Source of the DNA: Phycisphaerales bacterium
Lineage (GTDB): Bacteria; Planctomycetota; Phycisphaerae; Phycisphaerales; UBA5793
DNA: 64,000 nt
Direction of reading: 5' to 3'
Assembly: GCA_020852515.1 (NCBI GenBank)
Contig: JADZAS010000026.1
Span: 1 to 64,000, forward strand
Position numbers and translations under genes: made by a program. Below are positions 9,146-19,300 of this stretch, piece by piece (positions within the stretch are counted from its first letter, which is position 1; every line of letters starts with the position of its first letter). The notes under the pieces are model-generated. The model was not told the DNA's origin, did not search any database, and saw only the letters and a program-made list of their open reading frames with translations.

Positions 9146-9667
9146 ATGAGCGTCGATCCGGCATCTCTGCGCATCCTCCGATACCCCCATCCGGCCCTGC
9201 TGCGCACGGCGCGCCCGCTTGAGGACATCACCGACGAAACGCGAAGCGTCGCCGCCCGCATGCTCGATCTCATGCGCGAGGCGCGCGGCGTGGGGCTGGC
9301 CGCGCCGCAGGTCGGCCTGGCCTGGCGGATGTTCGTCACCAACAGCGGAGCCGACGACGAGCCCGACCGCGTGTACATCAATCCCGTGCTGCGCGAGCCC
9401 GAAGGCGGCCTCGAAGCGCACGAGGAGGGATGCCTGAGCCTGCCGGATGTACTCGGCGACGTCTGGCGGCCGCCGACGATCTCGATCGAGGCGACGGACC
9501 TTGAGGGCAACCGCTTCACGCTCCGCAGCGGCGAACTGCTCGCGCGCGTGTGGCAGCATGAGTACGACCACCTCGACGGCCGGCTCATCATCCACCGCTT
9601 CGGCCAGATGGCCAAACTCGCCAACCGCCGCGTGCTCAAGGAACTCGAGCGCGCGGGGACGCCGTGA
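9146..9667 (+). CDS. def: Peptide deformylase
   Basis: The enzyme removes the N-formyl group from nascent proteins. At 173 residues it is of standard length and holds all three metal-site motifs: GVGLAAPQ (48-55), EGCLSLP (94-100, Cys ligand) and HEYDHLDG (138-145, two His ligands and the catalytic Glu replaced in the usual HExxH by HEYDH). The ATG at 9146 is chosen because upstream codons have no family similarity. It is followed by fmt, the usual functional partner, 58 bases downstream. Confidence 0.97.
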   Translation: MSVDPASLRILRYPHPALLRTARPLEDITDETRSVAARMLDLMREARGVGLAAPQVGLAWRMFVTNSGADDEPDRVYINPVLREPEGGLEAHEEGCLSLPDVLGDVWRPPTISIEATDLEGNRFTLRSGELLARVWQHEYDHLDGRLIIHRFGQMAKLANRRVLKELERAGTP

Positions 9668-9725
9668 CCCGCACAATCGCGCGGCGGACCTATGGTTTGG
9701 CACCTTGAGCGCCGACGGCAAACCC

Positions 9726-10664
9726 ATGCGACTGGTGTACTTCGGCAGCGGGGCCTTTGGCCTGCCGACGCTGCAATTTCTCTGCGCGCAGCGCGATCGA
9801 TTCGAGATCACTCTCGTCGTATCGCAGCCGGATAAACCCGCGGGACGCAAGCGGCAGTTGACGCCCACGCCCGTGGCCCAGTGGGCCCACGAGCAAGGCC
9901 TGGCGTGCATCAAGCCGGCGCGGGTAAACGAGCCGGAGGTCGTCGAGCGGGTGCGCTCGGCAGATGCACAGGCGTTCGTGGTCATCGCGTTCGGCCAGAA
10001 GATCGGGCCCGCGCTGCTCGAGGGCGTGTTCGCCATCAATCTGCACGGCTCGATCCTGCCGGCATATCGCGGGGCAGCGCCGATCCAGCGGGCGATGATG
10101 GATGGCTGCGCGACAACCGGGGTCAGCGTCATCACGCTGGCCCAGCGCATGGATGCCGGCGACATCCTCGCGACCGAATCCACGCCGATCGGCTCGAATG
10201 AAACGGCGGGCGAACTGCACGACCGGCTGGCGCTGCTCGGGCCGGGGGTCGTGGCGCGGGTGCTGGAGCAGTTTCGCGCGGGCACACTTGAGCCGCAGCC
10301 GCAGGATGAGCGCAACGCGACCAGCGCGCCCAAGTTGGCCAAGCGCGAAGGCACGACGGATTTTGCGCTGCCCGCCGAGCGCGTTCGCGCCTGGATTCAC
10401 GGGCTCAACCCCTGGCCGGGCTGCACGGTCAACCTGGATGGCGATGAGGTGCGGCTGATTCGCGTGCGCGACTGGCCCGATGAATCGCACGACGCAGCGC
10501 CGGGCACGGTGCTGAATTCGCTGCACATTGCGTGCGCTTCAGGCGCGGTTGAGGTGCTCGAACTGCAACCGCTGGGCGGGCGAGTCATGGCGCTGGACGC
10601 CTACCGGCGCGGCCGCGCGTTCGAAGCCAGAATGCAGTTCACGCCTCGCGCGGGCGAGGCGTGA
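9726..10664 (+). CDS. fmt: Methionyl-tRNA formyltransferase
   Basis: Fmt formylates initiator Met-tRNA using 10-formyl-tetrahydrofolate. The 312-residue protein has the N-terminal Rossmann start MRLVYFGSGAFGLPTL, the catalytic INLHGSILPAYRGAAPI (104-120; Asn, His and the formyl-transfer loop), and the C-terminal oligonucleotide-binding domain beginning near WIHGLNPWPGC. It forms a def-fmt pair, so formylation and deformylation are likely coexpressed. The ATG at 9726 aligns with the family N terminus; the open frame further upstream overlaps def. Confidence 0.97.
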   Translation: MRLVYFGSGAFGLPTLQFLCAQRDRFEITLVVSQPDKPAGRKRQLTPTPVAQWAHEQGLACIKPARVNEPEVVERVRSADAQAFVVIAFGQKIGPALLEGVFAINLHGSILPAYRGAAPIQRAMMDGCATTGVSVITLAQRMDAGDILATESTPIGSNETAGELHDRLALLGPGVVARVLEQFRAGTLEPQPQDERNATSAPKLAKREGTTDFALPAERVRAWIHGLNPWPGCTVNLDGDEVRLIRVRDWPDESHDAAPGTVLNSLHIACASGAVEVLELQPLGGRVMALDAYRRGRAFEARMQFTPRAGEA

Positions 10665-10665
10665 A
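10638..10665 (+). terminator. Perfect 12-bp hairpin at the end of fmt
   Basis: TTCACGCCTCGC and GCGAGGCGTGAA pair perfectly across a 4-base loop. The hairpin covers the last codons and stop of fmt. No T tract follows, so it is a doubtful intrinsic terminator; it could stall polymerase or protect the 3' end between the convergent genes. Confidence 0.4.
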
Positions 10666-10706
10666 CGCGTGATGTATCGTGAGTTGCGGATCGGCGCGGC
10701 TTGACG

Positions 10707-11684
10707 TTACTTCGCCGCTTCGCGGGCGTCGCGCATGGTGGCCAGCAGGCGATCGACCGCGGCATCAGAGAGGTTGCGCCGGGCCTTGCGGAGCATGTCG
10801 CCGAACGCGTTGATCTCTTCGTCGGTCCACGGGCAGCCGACGTTGCCGTTGGGCCCGTCGCTGGTGACGATGGTTTCGCCCTTGGCGTCGAGGAAGGCAA
10901 ACCACGGAATCCCGCCGGATTCCGACTTGCGATAGCGGTTGAGCATTTCAGCGCCGCCGATCATGCGATCGGTGTCGATCTTCACCTCGACGAAGTCCTT
11001 GGCGAGGATCTTGCTGATCTCGTTCCTGGCGAGCCAGTCTTCGAGGCGGTGGCACCAGCCGCACCACGGCGCGCCGAAGTGCACGAAGACGACGCGATCG
11101 CTCTCGCGGGCCTTGGTCATCGCTTCGCTGAGCACGGCTTCGGCGTCGAGGTACGCCGCCTGGTGCTTCTCGAGAAACTCGAGCACCTTGGCCGGATCGT
11201 GGCTCTGCTCTTTGACGCCCTTGACTTCCAGATCATCGGTGCGCTGATTGGTGACGACCTTGCCTTCACCATCGAGGATGGTGAGGTAGGGCACGCCGGC
11301 GTCCTTGAGGTTCGCGCCGTAGGAGGCGGCGAGTTCCATGTTCTTATCGAGCTTGCCGATGTCCACGTAGACGACGTCGTATTCGTAGAGCAGTTTGCGC
11401 CTGATCTTCGCATCGGTCTGGAAGGTGTTGTGCAGCACGCGGCACCAGGAGCACCAGTTGGCGCCCCACTGGATGAGCACGCGCCGGTTTTCCTCCTTCG
11501 CTCTGGCGACGGCGGCCTCGATCTGCTTGCTCGCGTCGGCCTGCTCGTCGTAGATCGGCTTGGGCTGCTCGGGCTGGGCGGCGCCGGGGGCGGCGGAAAC
11601 CTGGGCCGTAGCGGCCATGGGAACGGAGGCCAAACTGAAGGCGGCCAAGGTGCAGGCCAGGAGCACGGTTCGGGGAACGGACAT
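10707..11684 (-). CDS. Exported protein with two thioredoxin domains
   Basis: The 325-residue protein has a signal peptide (VLLACTLAAFSLASVPMAATAQ) and two thioredoxin-fold domains in tandem. The first has VLIQWGANWCSWC (active site CSWC, 78-81) and the second VVFVHFGAPWCGWC (CGWC, 208-211). Each is followed by the expected Pro-containing strand (GVPYL, GIPWF). It probably acts as a periplasmic thiol-disulfide reductant or isomerase. AAGGAGGATT precedes the ATG at 11684. Tandem exported thioredoxins are found in planctomycetes; the electron donor is unknown. Confidence 0.87.
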   Translation of the reverse strand: MSVPRTVLLACTLAAFSLASVPMAATAQVSAAPGAAQPEQPKPIYDEQADASKQIEAAVARAKEENRRVLIQWGANWCSWCRVLHNTFQTDAKIRRKLLYEYDVVYVDIGKLDKNMELAASYGANLKDAGVPYLTILDGEGKVVTNQRTDDLEVKGVKEQSHDPAKVLEFLEKHQAAYLDAEAVLSEAMTKARESDRVVFVHFGAPWCGWCHRLEDWLARNEISKILAKDFVEVKIDTDRMIGGAEMLNRYRKSESGGIPWFAFLDAKGETIVTSDGPNGNVGCPWTDEEINAFGDMLRKARRNLSDAAVDRLLATMRDAREAAK

Positions 11685-11823
11685 CGCAATCCTCCTTCAA
11701 GGGGTGCAGGGTGGGCGCATTGTACCGGATTTGACCCCGGCTTGGAGCTTGCGGAGTGATTTGGACCGCGAATCGGGACGCAGCGAAGCGAGCCAAGGCT
11801 AAACTCTACCAGAGGAAGACGAC

Positions 11824-12354
11824 ATGGCCGGGACGACGAAATCGCGGCTGATTCACCAGGGCCGGCGATTTGCTTTTGAGGAACTGGAAGTGCACCGAAA
11901 CGGCCACCGCGTGGTCCTGGATGCGGTGCGCGGGCCGGGGGCGGTGGTGGTGGTGCCGGTGCTGCCCGACGGGCGGCTGGTGCTCATCCGCAACCACCGG
12001 GCGGTCGTCAATAGAATCCTCTGGGAGTTTTGCGCCGGCGGGATCGAGGCGGGCGAAGAGCCGGCGGCCACGGCGCGGCGCGAACTCATTGAGGAAACGG
12101 GATATGAGGCGAACCAGGTGCGGCATCTCGGCACGTTTTTCACCTCGCCAGGATTCTGCGACGAGCAGATGCACGCCTACCTCGCGACCGGACTTGAGCA
12201 CGTGGGTCAGTGTCTCGAACAGAGTGAGGAAATTGCCGTCGTCGCCGCGCCGCGCGAGCAGGTATGGTCCATGATCGACGGCGGCGAACTCATCGACGCC
12301 AAGAGCATCGCCGCGATGACCTTGTACGAGCGCCATTGCCATGAGCCCGTTTGA
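11824..12354 (+). CDS. NUDIX hydrolase, ADP-ribose pyrophosphatase-like
   Basis: The 176-residue protein has a complete Nudix box at residues 72-94: G, E78, REL at 86-88, EE at 90-91 and G93. The flanking sequences (VVPVLPDGRLVLIRNHR and GTFFTSPGFCDEQMH) match the ADP-sugar pyrophosphatase group. It likely hydrolyses ADP-ribose or a related nucleotide sugar in the cytoplasm. It overlaps the following gene by 14 bases, indicating coupling, although no functional link with the membrane proteins downstream is obvious. Confidence 0.88.
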   Translation: MAGTTKSRLIHQGRRFAFEELEVHRNGHRVVLDAVRGPGAVVVVPVLPDGRLVLIRNHRAVVNRILWEFCAGGIEAGEEPAATARRELIEETGYEANQVRHLGTFFTSPGFCDEQMHAYLATGLEHVGQCLEQSEEIAVVAAPREQVWSMIDGGELIDAKSIAAMTLYERHCHEPV

Positions 12355-13480
12355 CCGTTCAACCCGCAGGTCGCGCCGAAGCGAAAGGCTCGGCTGGTGG
12401 CGCCTGGCCGATGACGTTGCGGCGTGGTCGCTGCCGGTGGGACGCCTCATGGGCGTGCGCCTGCGCGTGCACGCGCTGCTCATTCTGCTCATCGCGGTGG
12501 AGATGCTTCGCTCGACGTGGCTGGCGGACCAGGAGACGGCCAGCGGCCCGGCCATCATGGCCACGGCTCTGCTGGCGCTGGTCATCGTCGTCTTCGCGCA
12601 TGAAATCGGCAAGGCGCTCATGACGCGCTGGATGGGAGGCGCCGCCGAGACGATCGTGCTCTGGCCCCTGGGCGGTCTCTCCGAGCACCAGCAGCCGGCG
12701 GCGTGGCGGCGACGGCTCATCGCCTCGACCGGCGGCGTGCTGCTCAGCCTCGTGCTCGCCTCGGCGCTGTGGCCCATGCTCATGGAGATCACGCCCAACT
12801 GGTACACGACGATCACGCATCCGCTCACGCCGGGCGAGTCGTTCGGCGAGTGGCTGCTGGTGGCCAAGGCCCGGCCGCCCTGGTGGATGCTGCTGGTGTG
12901 GTGGATCGGGTATGCAAACCTGATCGTGCTCGCGGCGAATCTCATTCCGATCTATCCGCTCGACGCGGCTCACGCGCTCGAGAGCGTGCTTATGGCCGCA
13001 CTCGGCCGGCGGCGCGGCCGGAGCGTTTCGATCGCTGTGGCGCTGTGTCTGTCTCTGGTGGTGGTGTCCGCGTCGCTGCTGGTCGATCAGATCGCGGGCG
13101 TGTTCCTCGGCGGGTTCGCGATGCTCTGCTGCATCACCACGGCGAGGCGGCACGCGTTTATCGAAGCGCCGGTCGATACCGTCGATGTCCCCCCGCCGCT
13201 GCAGCAGGCGCCGGACCGCGATGAACTCAATGACGTCGTAGTGCGCTCGCCACGATCGCTGGCCAACCTGGAGACGACGGCCTTCCAGGTGCGGCTGGAG
13301 GCGTCGCCGGACACGCAACGGCGCACGCAGCCGCGAGCCGTGCAAGGCGATCGGCTGGCCACCGAAGAAGAGGTGGTGGACCGGATTCTGGCCAAGATCA
13401 GCGCCGAGGGGATCGCCGGATTGAGCGAGCAGGAGCGCAAGATTCTCGAATCAGTCACGGCCCGTCGCCGCCGGGGATAG
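12341..13480 (+). CDS. Site-2-protease-like membrane protein lacking one zinc histidine
   Basis: The 379-residue protein has the membrane core of the M50 family: a helix carrying FAHEIGKALM, then PLGGLSEH, and later NLIPIYPLDAAHA. In active enzymes the first motif is HExxH; here it is H87-E88-I-G-K91, so the second zinc ligand is a lysine. The PLDGG segment has also become PLDAA around Asp208. It may therefore be a catalytically dead homolog. The last 40 residues (VDRILAKI ... GLSEQERKIL) resemble the end of the rhomboid protein encoded 16 bases downstream. It may bind or regulate rather than cut substrates. Confidence 0.82.
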   Translation: MSPFDRSTRRSRRSERLGWWRLADDVAAWSLPVGRLMGVRLRVHALLILLIAVEMLRSTWLADQETASGPAIMATALLALVIVVFAHEIGKALMTRWMGGAAETIVLWPLGGLSEHQQPAAWRRRLIASTGGVLLSLVLASALWPMLMEITPNWYTTITHPLTPGESFGEWLLVAKARPPWWMLLVWWIGYANLIVLAANLIPIYPLDAAHALESVLMAALGRRRGRSVSIAVALCLSLVVVSASLLVDQIAGVFLGGFAMLCCITTARRHAFIEAPVDTVDVPPPLQQAPDRDELNDVVVRSPRSLANLETTAFQVRLEASPDTQRRTQPRAVQGDRLATEEEVVDRILAKISAEGIAGLSEQERKILESVTARRRRG

Positions 13481-13495
13481 ACTTCCTCTTCACCA

Positions 13496-14539
13496 ATGGG
13501 CATCTACGACCGGCAATACGTGCGTGAAGACCACGGCGGGGGCAGCCCCTTTCCCTCCGGCATGGCGGCGATGTCGGGCTGGTCGTTTAACACCTGGCTC
13601 ATCATCCTCAACGTCGCAGTATTCGTGCTCGATGCGCTGCTCGCGCCGGCGTTTGCCCAGAACCTGCTGCTGGGCGTCAATGCGGCAACGGGCGAGCCGG
13701 TGTTCCAGGCGATGGCGCCGCTGGCCTACTTCGGCCACTTCTCCACGACCACGGCGCTCGTTCACTTCCAGGTCTGGCGCTTTCTGACGTTTCAGTTTCT
13801 GCACGCCAGCGTGCTGCACATTGCCTTCAACATGCTGGCGCTGTACGTGTTCGGGCCGATGGTTGAGCACTACCTCGGCAGTCGGCGCTACCTCGCGTTC
13901 TACCTGCTGTGCGGGGTGGCGGGCGCGGCGTTGTACCTGCTGCTCAACCTGGCGGGGCTGATGATCGGGCGCGGCCTGCCGCTGGTGCTGTTCAATAACC
14001 CCGCCACGCCGCTGGTGGGAGCGTCTGCGGGGATCTTCGGCGTGCTCTTTGCCGCCGCGTACCTGCGACCCAACCAGGTCATCACGCTGTTTCTGTTTTT
14101 CGTCCTGCCCATCAGCATGCGCATCAAGACGCTGGCGATCGGGCTGCTCGTCATTGCCATCTTCGTCCTCTACACCGGCGGGGACAACGCGGGCGGCCAG
14201 GCGGGGCACATCGGCGGCGCCGCGCTTGGCGCGCTGCTCATCCGGCACGCGAACTGGCTCAACTGGGCGCTCTGGCTGCCGCTCGACGGTCTCAAGCGGC
14301 GCGGGCACCACGCCTTCGGCCGCTACTCGGGCGGAGCCGCCGGCGGGCGCGAGTTCTTCACCGGCAAGCCGGCCCGGCGGCCGGGCTTCTTCGAACGCCG
14401 CAAACAGGCGAAAGAACAGTCTGAACTCGACGAAGTCGATCGCATTCTCGCCAAGATCGCCAACCAGGGCATGGGCAGCCTCACCGAGCGAGAAAAGGGC
14501 ATCCTCCAGCGCGACACCGAGCGCAAGCGAGGCGCGTAG
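13496..14539 (+). CDS. Rhomboid family intramembrane serine protease
   Basis: The 347-residue protein has six or more membrane helices. The catalytic Ser177 lies in GASAGIFG and the partner His238 in GHIGGAALG, so the dyad is intact. HASVLHIAFNMLALYVFG is the usual helix with the conserved His and Asn. It should cleave membrane proteins within the bilayer. The C-terminal cytoplasmic tail, EVDRILAKIANQGMGSLTE, matches the DUF6576-type motif found at the end of rhomboids and is shared with the preceding S2P-like protein. The short gap suggests one operon with that gene. Confidence 0.93.
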   Translation: MGIYDRQYVREDHGGGSPFPSGMAAMSGWSFNTWLIILNVAVFVLDALLAPAFAQNLLLGVNAATGEPVFQAMAPLAYFGHFSTTTALVHFQVWRFLTFQFLHASVLHIAFNMLALYVFGPMVEHYLGSRRYLAFYLLCGVAGAALYLLLNLAGLMIGRGLPLVLFNNPATPLVGASAGIFGVLFAAAYLRPNQVITLFLFFVLPISMRIKTLAIGLLVIAIFVLYTGGDNAGGQAGHIGGAALGALLIRHANWLNWALWLPLDGLKRRGHHAFGRYSGGAAGGREFFTGKPARRPGFFERRKQAKEQSELDEVDRILAKIANQGMGSLTEREKGILQRDTERKRGA

Positions 14540-14542
14540 CAG

Positions 14543-15706
14543 GTGGCCGCGCTGCGATTCGAGATCAAAGCCCGCTCACGCGCGTGCGGCGCCCGGATGG
14601 GCGTCGTGCACACGCCGCACGGCTCGTTCGACACGCCCGCGTTCATGCCCGTGGGCACCAAGGCGTCCGTCAAGGGCCTTCTGCCTGAACTCGTCAGGCG
14701 CACCGGCTCGCAGATCATCCTCGGCAACACCTACCACCTCATGCTGCGGCCCGGCAGCGACGTAGTCGCCCACTTCGGCGGCCTGCACCGCTTCATGCGC
14801 TGGGATGGACCGATCCTGACTGACAGCGGCGGCTATCAGGTCTTCTCGATGTCGGACATCAATCGCATCACCGACGACGGCGTGGTGTTCAAGTCGATCA
14901 TCGACGGTTCAATGGTCGATCTCACGCCCGAGCGCTCGATGCAGGTGCAGAACGAACTCGGCGCCGACATCATCATGGCCTTTGATGATTGCCCGCCCAG
15001 CGGACCATGCGAAGACGCAAGCGGCGCTTACGCGGCGCGCCTTGATATCGCGATGGAGCGCACCATTGCCTGGCTGGAGCGGTGCGCCGCGAGCCACGCG
15101 CGCCCGGACGAACAGGCGCTCTTTGGAATTGTCCAGGGCGGCACCGATCTCGACCGCCGCCGGCGGAGCGTCGAGCAGGTGTGCGGCATCGACCTGCCCG
15201 GTTATGCGATCGGCGGCGTGGCGGTGGGCGAGGGCACGGAGGAGATCCGGCGCATCGTGGAGCACACGGCCCCCCTGCTGCCCGCTGACCGGCCTCGGTA
15301 TCTCATGGGAGTCGGCTACGAGTGGGACCTCATCATGGCGGTGCGGGCGGGGGTTGACATGTTCGACTGCGTCCTGCCGACCCGCAACGGGCGCAACGCC
15401 AACGCCTTCACGCGGCGCGGGCCGGTTCGGCTGCGCAATGCGGTGCACGCGCGGGACGAATCGCCCATCGAGGCGGGCTGCGACTGCCCGGCCTGCGGCG
15501 AGAGTTTCAGCCGGGGGTACCTGCGGCATCTTTTCCTCGCCGAGGAGATGCTTGGTCCCATCCTCGTCAGCCTGCATAACATAGCCCACTTTCAACGGCT
15601 GATGGCAGACGCGCGCCAGGCCGTGGTGGATGATGACTGGGCCCGGCTGACGGCCGACTGGCCGGTGCTGGGCGGCGCGGACGTCGCCTTGGCCGAGGAC
15701 GCCTGA
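14543..15706 (+). CDS. tgt: Queuine tRNA-ribosyltransferase
   Basis: Tgt exchanges guanine 34 for preQ1 in tRNAs with GUN anticodons. The 387-residue protein starts at a GTG 3 bases after the rhomboid stop. It shows LTDSGGYQVFS (Asp94, base recognition), FGIVQGG, AIGGVAVGE, DMFDCVLPTRNGRNANAF (the nucleophile aspartate near residue 274), and the zinc site CDCPACGE followed by the HNIAH region. It leads the tgt-yajC-secDF cluster that is common in bacteria. Confidence 0.97.
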   Translation: MAALRFEIKARSRACGARMGVVHTPHGSFDTPAFMPVGTKASVKGLLPELVRRTGSQIILGNTYHLMLRPGSDVVAHFGGLHRFMRWDGPILTDSGGYQVFSMSDINRITDDGVVFKSIIDGSMVDLTPERSMQVQNELGADIIMAFDDCPPSGPCEDASGAYAARLDIAMERTIAWLERCAASHARPDEQALFGIVQGGTDLDRRRRSVEQVCGIDLPGYAIGGVAVGEGTEEIRRIVEHTAPLLPADRPRYLMGVGYEWDLIMAVRAGVDMFDCVLPTRNGRNANAFTRRGPVRLRNAVHARDESPIEAGCDCPACGESFSRGYLRHLFLAEEMLGPILVSLHNIAHFQRLMADARQAVVDDDWARLTADWPVLGGADVALAEDA

Positions 15707-15758
15707 CGGACCGCAAACTGCTCTCTCGAAGGGCGCTCGACGCCGATTGGACCGCACC

Positions 15759-16199
15759 ATGGAGTTCCCTTTCACGATTTTGACGCTCGCGCAGGCGGAT
15801 AACCCGTCGGACACCGGTGCCTCGCCGACCCCCGCGGGGGGCGAAGCGAGCAGCGGCTCGCCCGGCGCGGGAGGCGGCGGGAGTGCCCCGGCGGCCAACC
15901 CGTGGGGCAGCGCCTTTATCTTCATCCCCCTGCTGCTGATCATGGTCGTCATGATCTGGACGAGCAGTTCCGCCCAGCGCAAGGAAAAGAAGAAGCGCGA
16001 GCAGATGCTCGGGGCGCTCAAGCGACACGATCGGGTGCAGACGATCGGCGGGCTGATCGGCTCGGTGGTGGAAATCAAGGACAGCGAAGTGGTGCTAAAG
16101 GTGGACGAGGCGAACAACGTGAAGATGCGCTTCGCCAAGTCCGCCGTGCAGCAGGTGCTCTCCGAGGGCGAGGGGGAAGCAGCGTCCGGGGGCAGGTAG
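15759..16199 (+). CDS. yajC: Preprotein translocase accessory subunit YajC
   Basis: YajC associates with SecDF at the Sec translocon. The 146-residue protein has a Gly/Ser-rich N-terminal part, one membrane helix (FIFIPLLLIMVVMIW), and the family signature: SSAQRKEKKKREQMLGALK, then HDRVQTIGGLIGSVVEI and VVLKVDEANNVKMRFAKSAV. Its N-terminal extension is longer than in E. coli. It lies between tgt and secDF, the conserved order. The ATG at 15759 was preferred over an upstream TTG at 15747. Confidence 0.94.
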   Translation: MEFPFTILTLAQADNPSDTGASPTPAGGEASSGSPGAGGGGSAPAANPWGSAFIFIPLLLIMVVMIWTSSSAQRKEKKKREQMLGALKRHDRVQTIGGLIGSVVEIKDSEVVLKVDEANNVKMRFAKSAVQQVLSEGEGEAASGGR

Positions 16200-16319
16200 C
16201 GGCGGCGCGGCGGCGGGCGGCGATCAGCCGCGCGCGGCCCGGCAATTCAGCGGCTCGGATGAGCCGGTCTCTTCAGGTCGACCGCGAGGGGTCGGCCGTT
16301 TGTTTCGGAACAAGGTCAC

Positions 16320-19300
16320 ATGCGAACTCACCTGTGGAAGATCATTCTCGTCGTCGTCGCCGTCCTGCTTTGCGCCAATGCGATATTTCCGCCGCGCGAA
16401 AAGCTGAAACTCGGCAAGGACCTCGCGGGCGGCGTGACCATTCTCTATGGCGTCAAGCCCGACGCCAACACCGGCCGCCAGCCGACTTCGACGCAGGTGG
16501 CGCAGATGATCTCGGTCATCCGCGACCGCATCGACCCGAGGGGCATCTACGACATCAGCATCGAGGCGCTGGGGACGAACCAGATCGAGATTTCGATGCC
16601 GCTGCCTTCGCCGGAAGTGAAGGAAATGAGGCGGGAACTCGACGCGCATCTTGATGCGCTCGCCGCGTCGTCGATCCAGCCTTACGAACTCGATGAAGTG
16701 TTCCGGCTGAGCGGCGCCGAGCGTGAGGCGCGCATCGCGGCCCTTTCGGCGGAGGTGCCCGAACGAGAACCGCTCTTTGCCGACGCCATCGCCGCCTACG
16801 ACCGCTACCAGCGCCTCGCGGCGGATTATGCTCCGATCGAGGAGCAGGCGCGTCAGGCCAGGAAGGCGGCGCGGGACCAAGCCGATGCGGCCCAGGCGGT
16901 CGTGACCGAAAAACTGAATGCCGCCGAACAGGCCGGCGTGGACGCCATCGAACTGCCGCGGATGGCCGGCATTCCCGATGAGGCGGCTCAGCAGGCGCGC
17001 ATCGACGAACTCGTGGCCGAAACCGAGGACCCGCAGGCGGCCCGCGATGCGATCGCCGCGTACCTCGAAGCGCGGAACCACGTTGCCGATCTGCAGGCGG
17101 AGGCGGACCGGGTTCGCGCGCTGTGGCAGATCCGCCTCGAGCCGCTCGAACGCGCCGCCGTCCAGGCGGATGAGGTGTTCGAGCAGGCGCGCCAGGCGAT
17201 CATGAATACGAGCCTCAACGTGGAAGACGTCCGGCGCATCCTGGCGCTGGACAAGACGCCCAAGATGGTCCGCGACGCCGCGACGGGCAAGAACATCGAG
17301 GGGCCGAGCGTGCGCGAAGAGGCGCTCACGCGGCTCAAGGCTCAGTTTCCGGTGCTCGAGAGCGAGGTCAGCCAGGCGGTCACGCTCTACGACGCATACC
17401 GCAGTCGAGCCCGTGGCTACGACGACCCGAAAGACCTGATCGCGCTGCTGCGCGGCGCGGGTGTGCTCGCGTTTCGCATCACCGCCGAGAACTCTGACCC
17501 GCTCAACTTCCAGCAACTGCGCCAGGAACTGCGCGAGCGTGGCCCCACGGGTACGCGGTCTTCCGAGTCGGTCCGCTGGTTTGCCGTCGATCGGCCCGAG
17601 GGCTGGGCGGATGAGGATCGCGAGCAGCAGTTCCTTGCCAGCGATCCAGCAGGCTTCTTTGCGGCGCGCGGCTATGTGGCCGAAGAGTTCGACGGCGTCA
17701 TTTACCTGCTCGCCTACCAGACGCCCGACCGAGCCCTGACCGAGACCAGCGGCCCGTGGGAACTGACGGGCGCCTCGCGCACCATCGACCGCACCGGCCG
17801 GCCCGCGGTGTCGTTCCGACTGGATGCGGCCGGCGCGCGGCTGTTTTCCGACCTGACGGACAACAACATTGATCGGAAGATGGCGATCGTGCTCGACGAT
17901 CGAATCTTCTCGGCGCCGCAGATCCGCGGCCGCATCTCCGATCAGGGCGAGATCACCGGCAACTTCTCCCAGTCGGAGATCGACTACCTGCTCAAGGTGC
18001 TCAACGCGGGCTCGCTGCAAGCCCAGCTTACGGACTGGCCCATCGCCCAGAACACGGTGGGACCCAAACTCGGCCTCGACAACCTGAAGCGCGGTCTGGA
18101 AGCGGGCGTGCTCTCGTTCGTCGTCGTGTCGATCTTCATGATCATCTACTACTTCCGCTGCGGCGCCATCGCCGACGTAGCCCTGGCTCTCAACGGCCTG
18201 TTCATCCTCGGGGCCATGGCGCTCAACCAGGCGGCGTTCACCATGCCCGGCATCGCCGGCATCGTGCTCACCTTCGGCATGGCCGTGGACGCCAACGTGC
18301 TTATCTACGAGCGCATACGCGAAGAGCTGGAAGGCGGCGCCGACACGAAGACCGCCATCCGGCTCGGCTACGAAAAGGCCATGAGCAGCATCGTGGACGG
18401 CAACGTCACGAACCTGATCGTCTGCTTTGTGCTGGGATTCACCGCGTCGGCCGACGTCAAGGGCTTCGCCATCACGCTGGGTATCGGCGTGGTCTCGACG
18501 CTGTTCACCGCGCTGTTCATCACGCGGACGATCTTCGACATCGGACTGGCCACGGGCACCATCAAGCGCCTGAGCATGCTGCCAATGGCGTGGAGCGCGC
18601 TGGGCCGGGCGCTGCACCCGAACATCAACTGGGTGGCCCTGCGCAAGTTCTGCTACATGTTCAGCGCCACCGCGGTGATCGCGGGTCTGGCGCTGACGTA
18701 CGCCACCTGGCGCGAAATGCTCGATACCGAATTCCTCGGCGGCACGACCGTCACTTTCTCGTTCAAGAACAACGAGCAGGGCGAGCCGGTCAAGCTGCCT
18801 CGCGCCGAGGTCGAAGGCCGCATCAAGGCGTACGCGCAGCAGGCGCTCGCCGCCGGCGACATCACGCCCGAGCAGGAGCGGGCCTTCCTTAGCGTCAACG
18901 TCTTCAACCTGCACGCCGATGAAGTCGAGGGCGAAGGCTTCAGCGGCTCGGCGTTCACAATCAAGACCACCATCGACGATCAGAGTACGGTCGAAGCGGC
19001 GATCATCGAGTCATTCGGCGACATTCTCGACATCCCGCGCATCGTCGAGTTCCAGGGATCCGATCTCGCCGCCGACGAAAACCCGCCGGTCTACCCGATC
19101 CTCAAAGACTCACTGGGCGACAACATCAACCTGCCCACCGTGCGCACGAGCGTGAGCCAGTACCTCGGCGGGGTGGCCGTGGTGCTCGAGAACATCCAGC
19201 CTCCGCTGTCGCTCGGGGAGATCCAGAAGCGCATCGACACGAAGCGGCGGAGCCCGGAGTTTGAAGCGCTGCTCGGCCGGCAATCGACCGTCGTGGGCCT

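Noticed and set aside
16224-18914. 896-codon open frame antisense to secDF
   Set aside because: The sense strand has clear SecD/SecF motifs; the antisense product has no recognisable domain.
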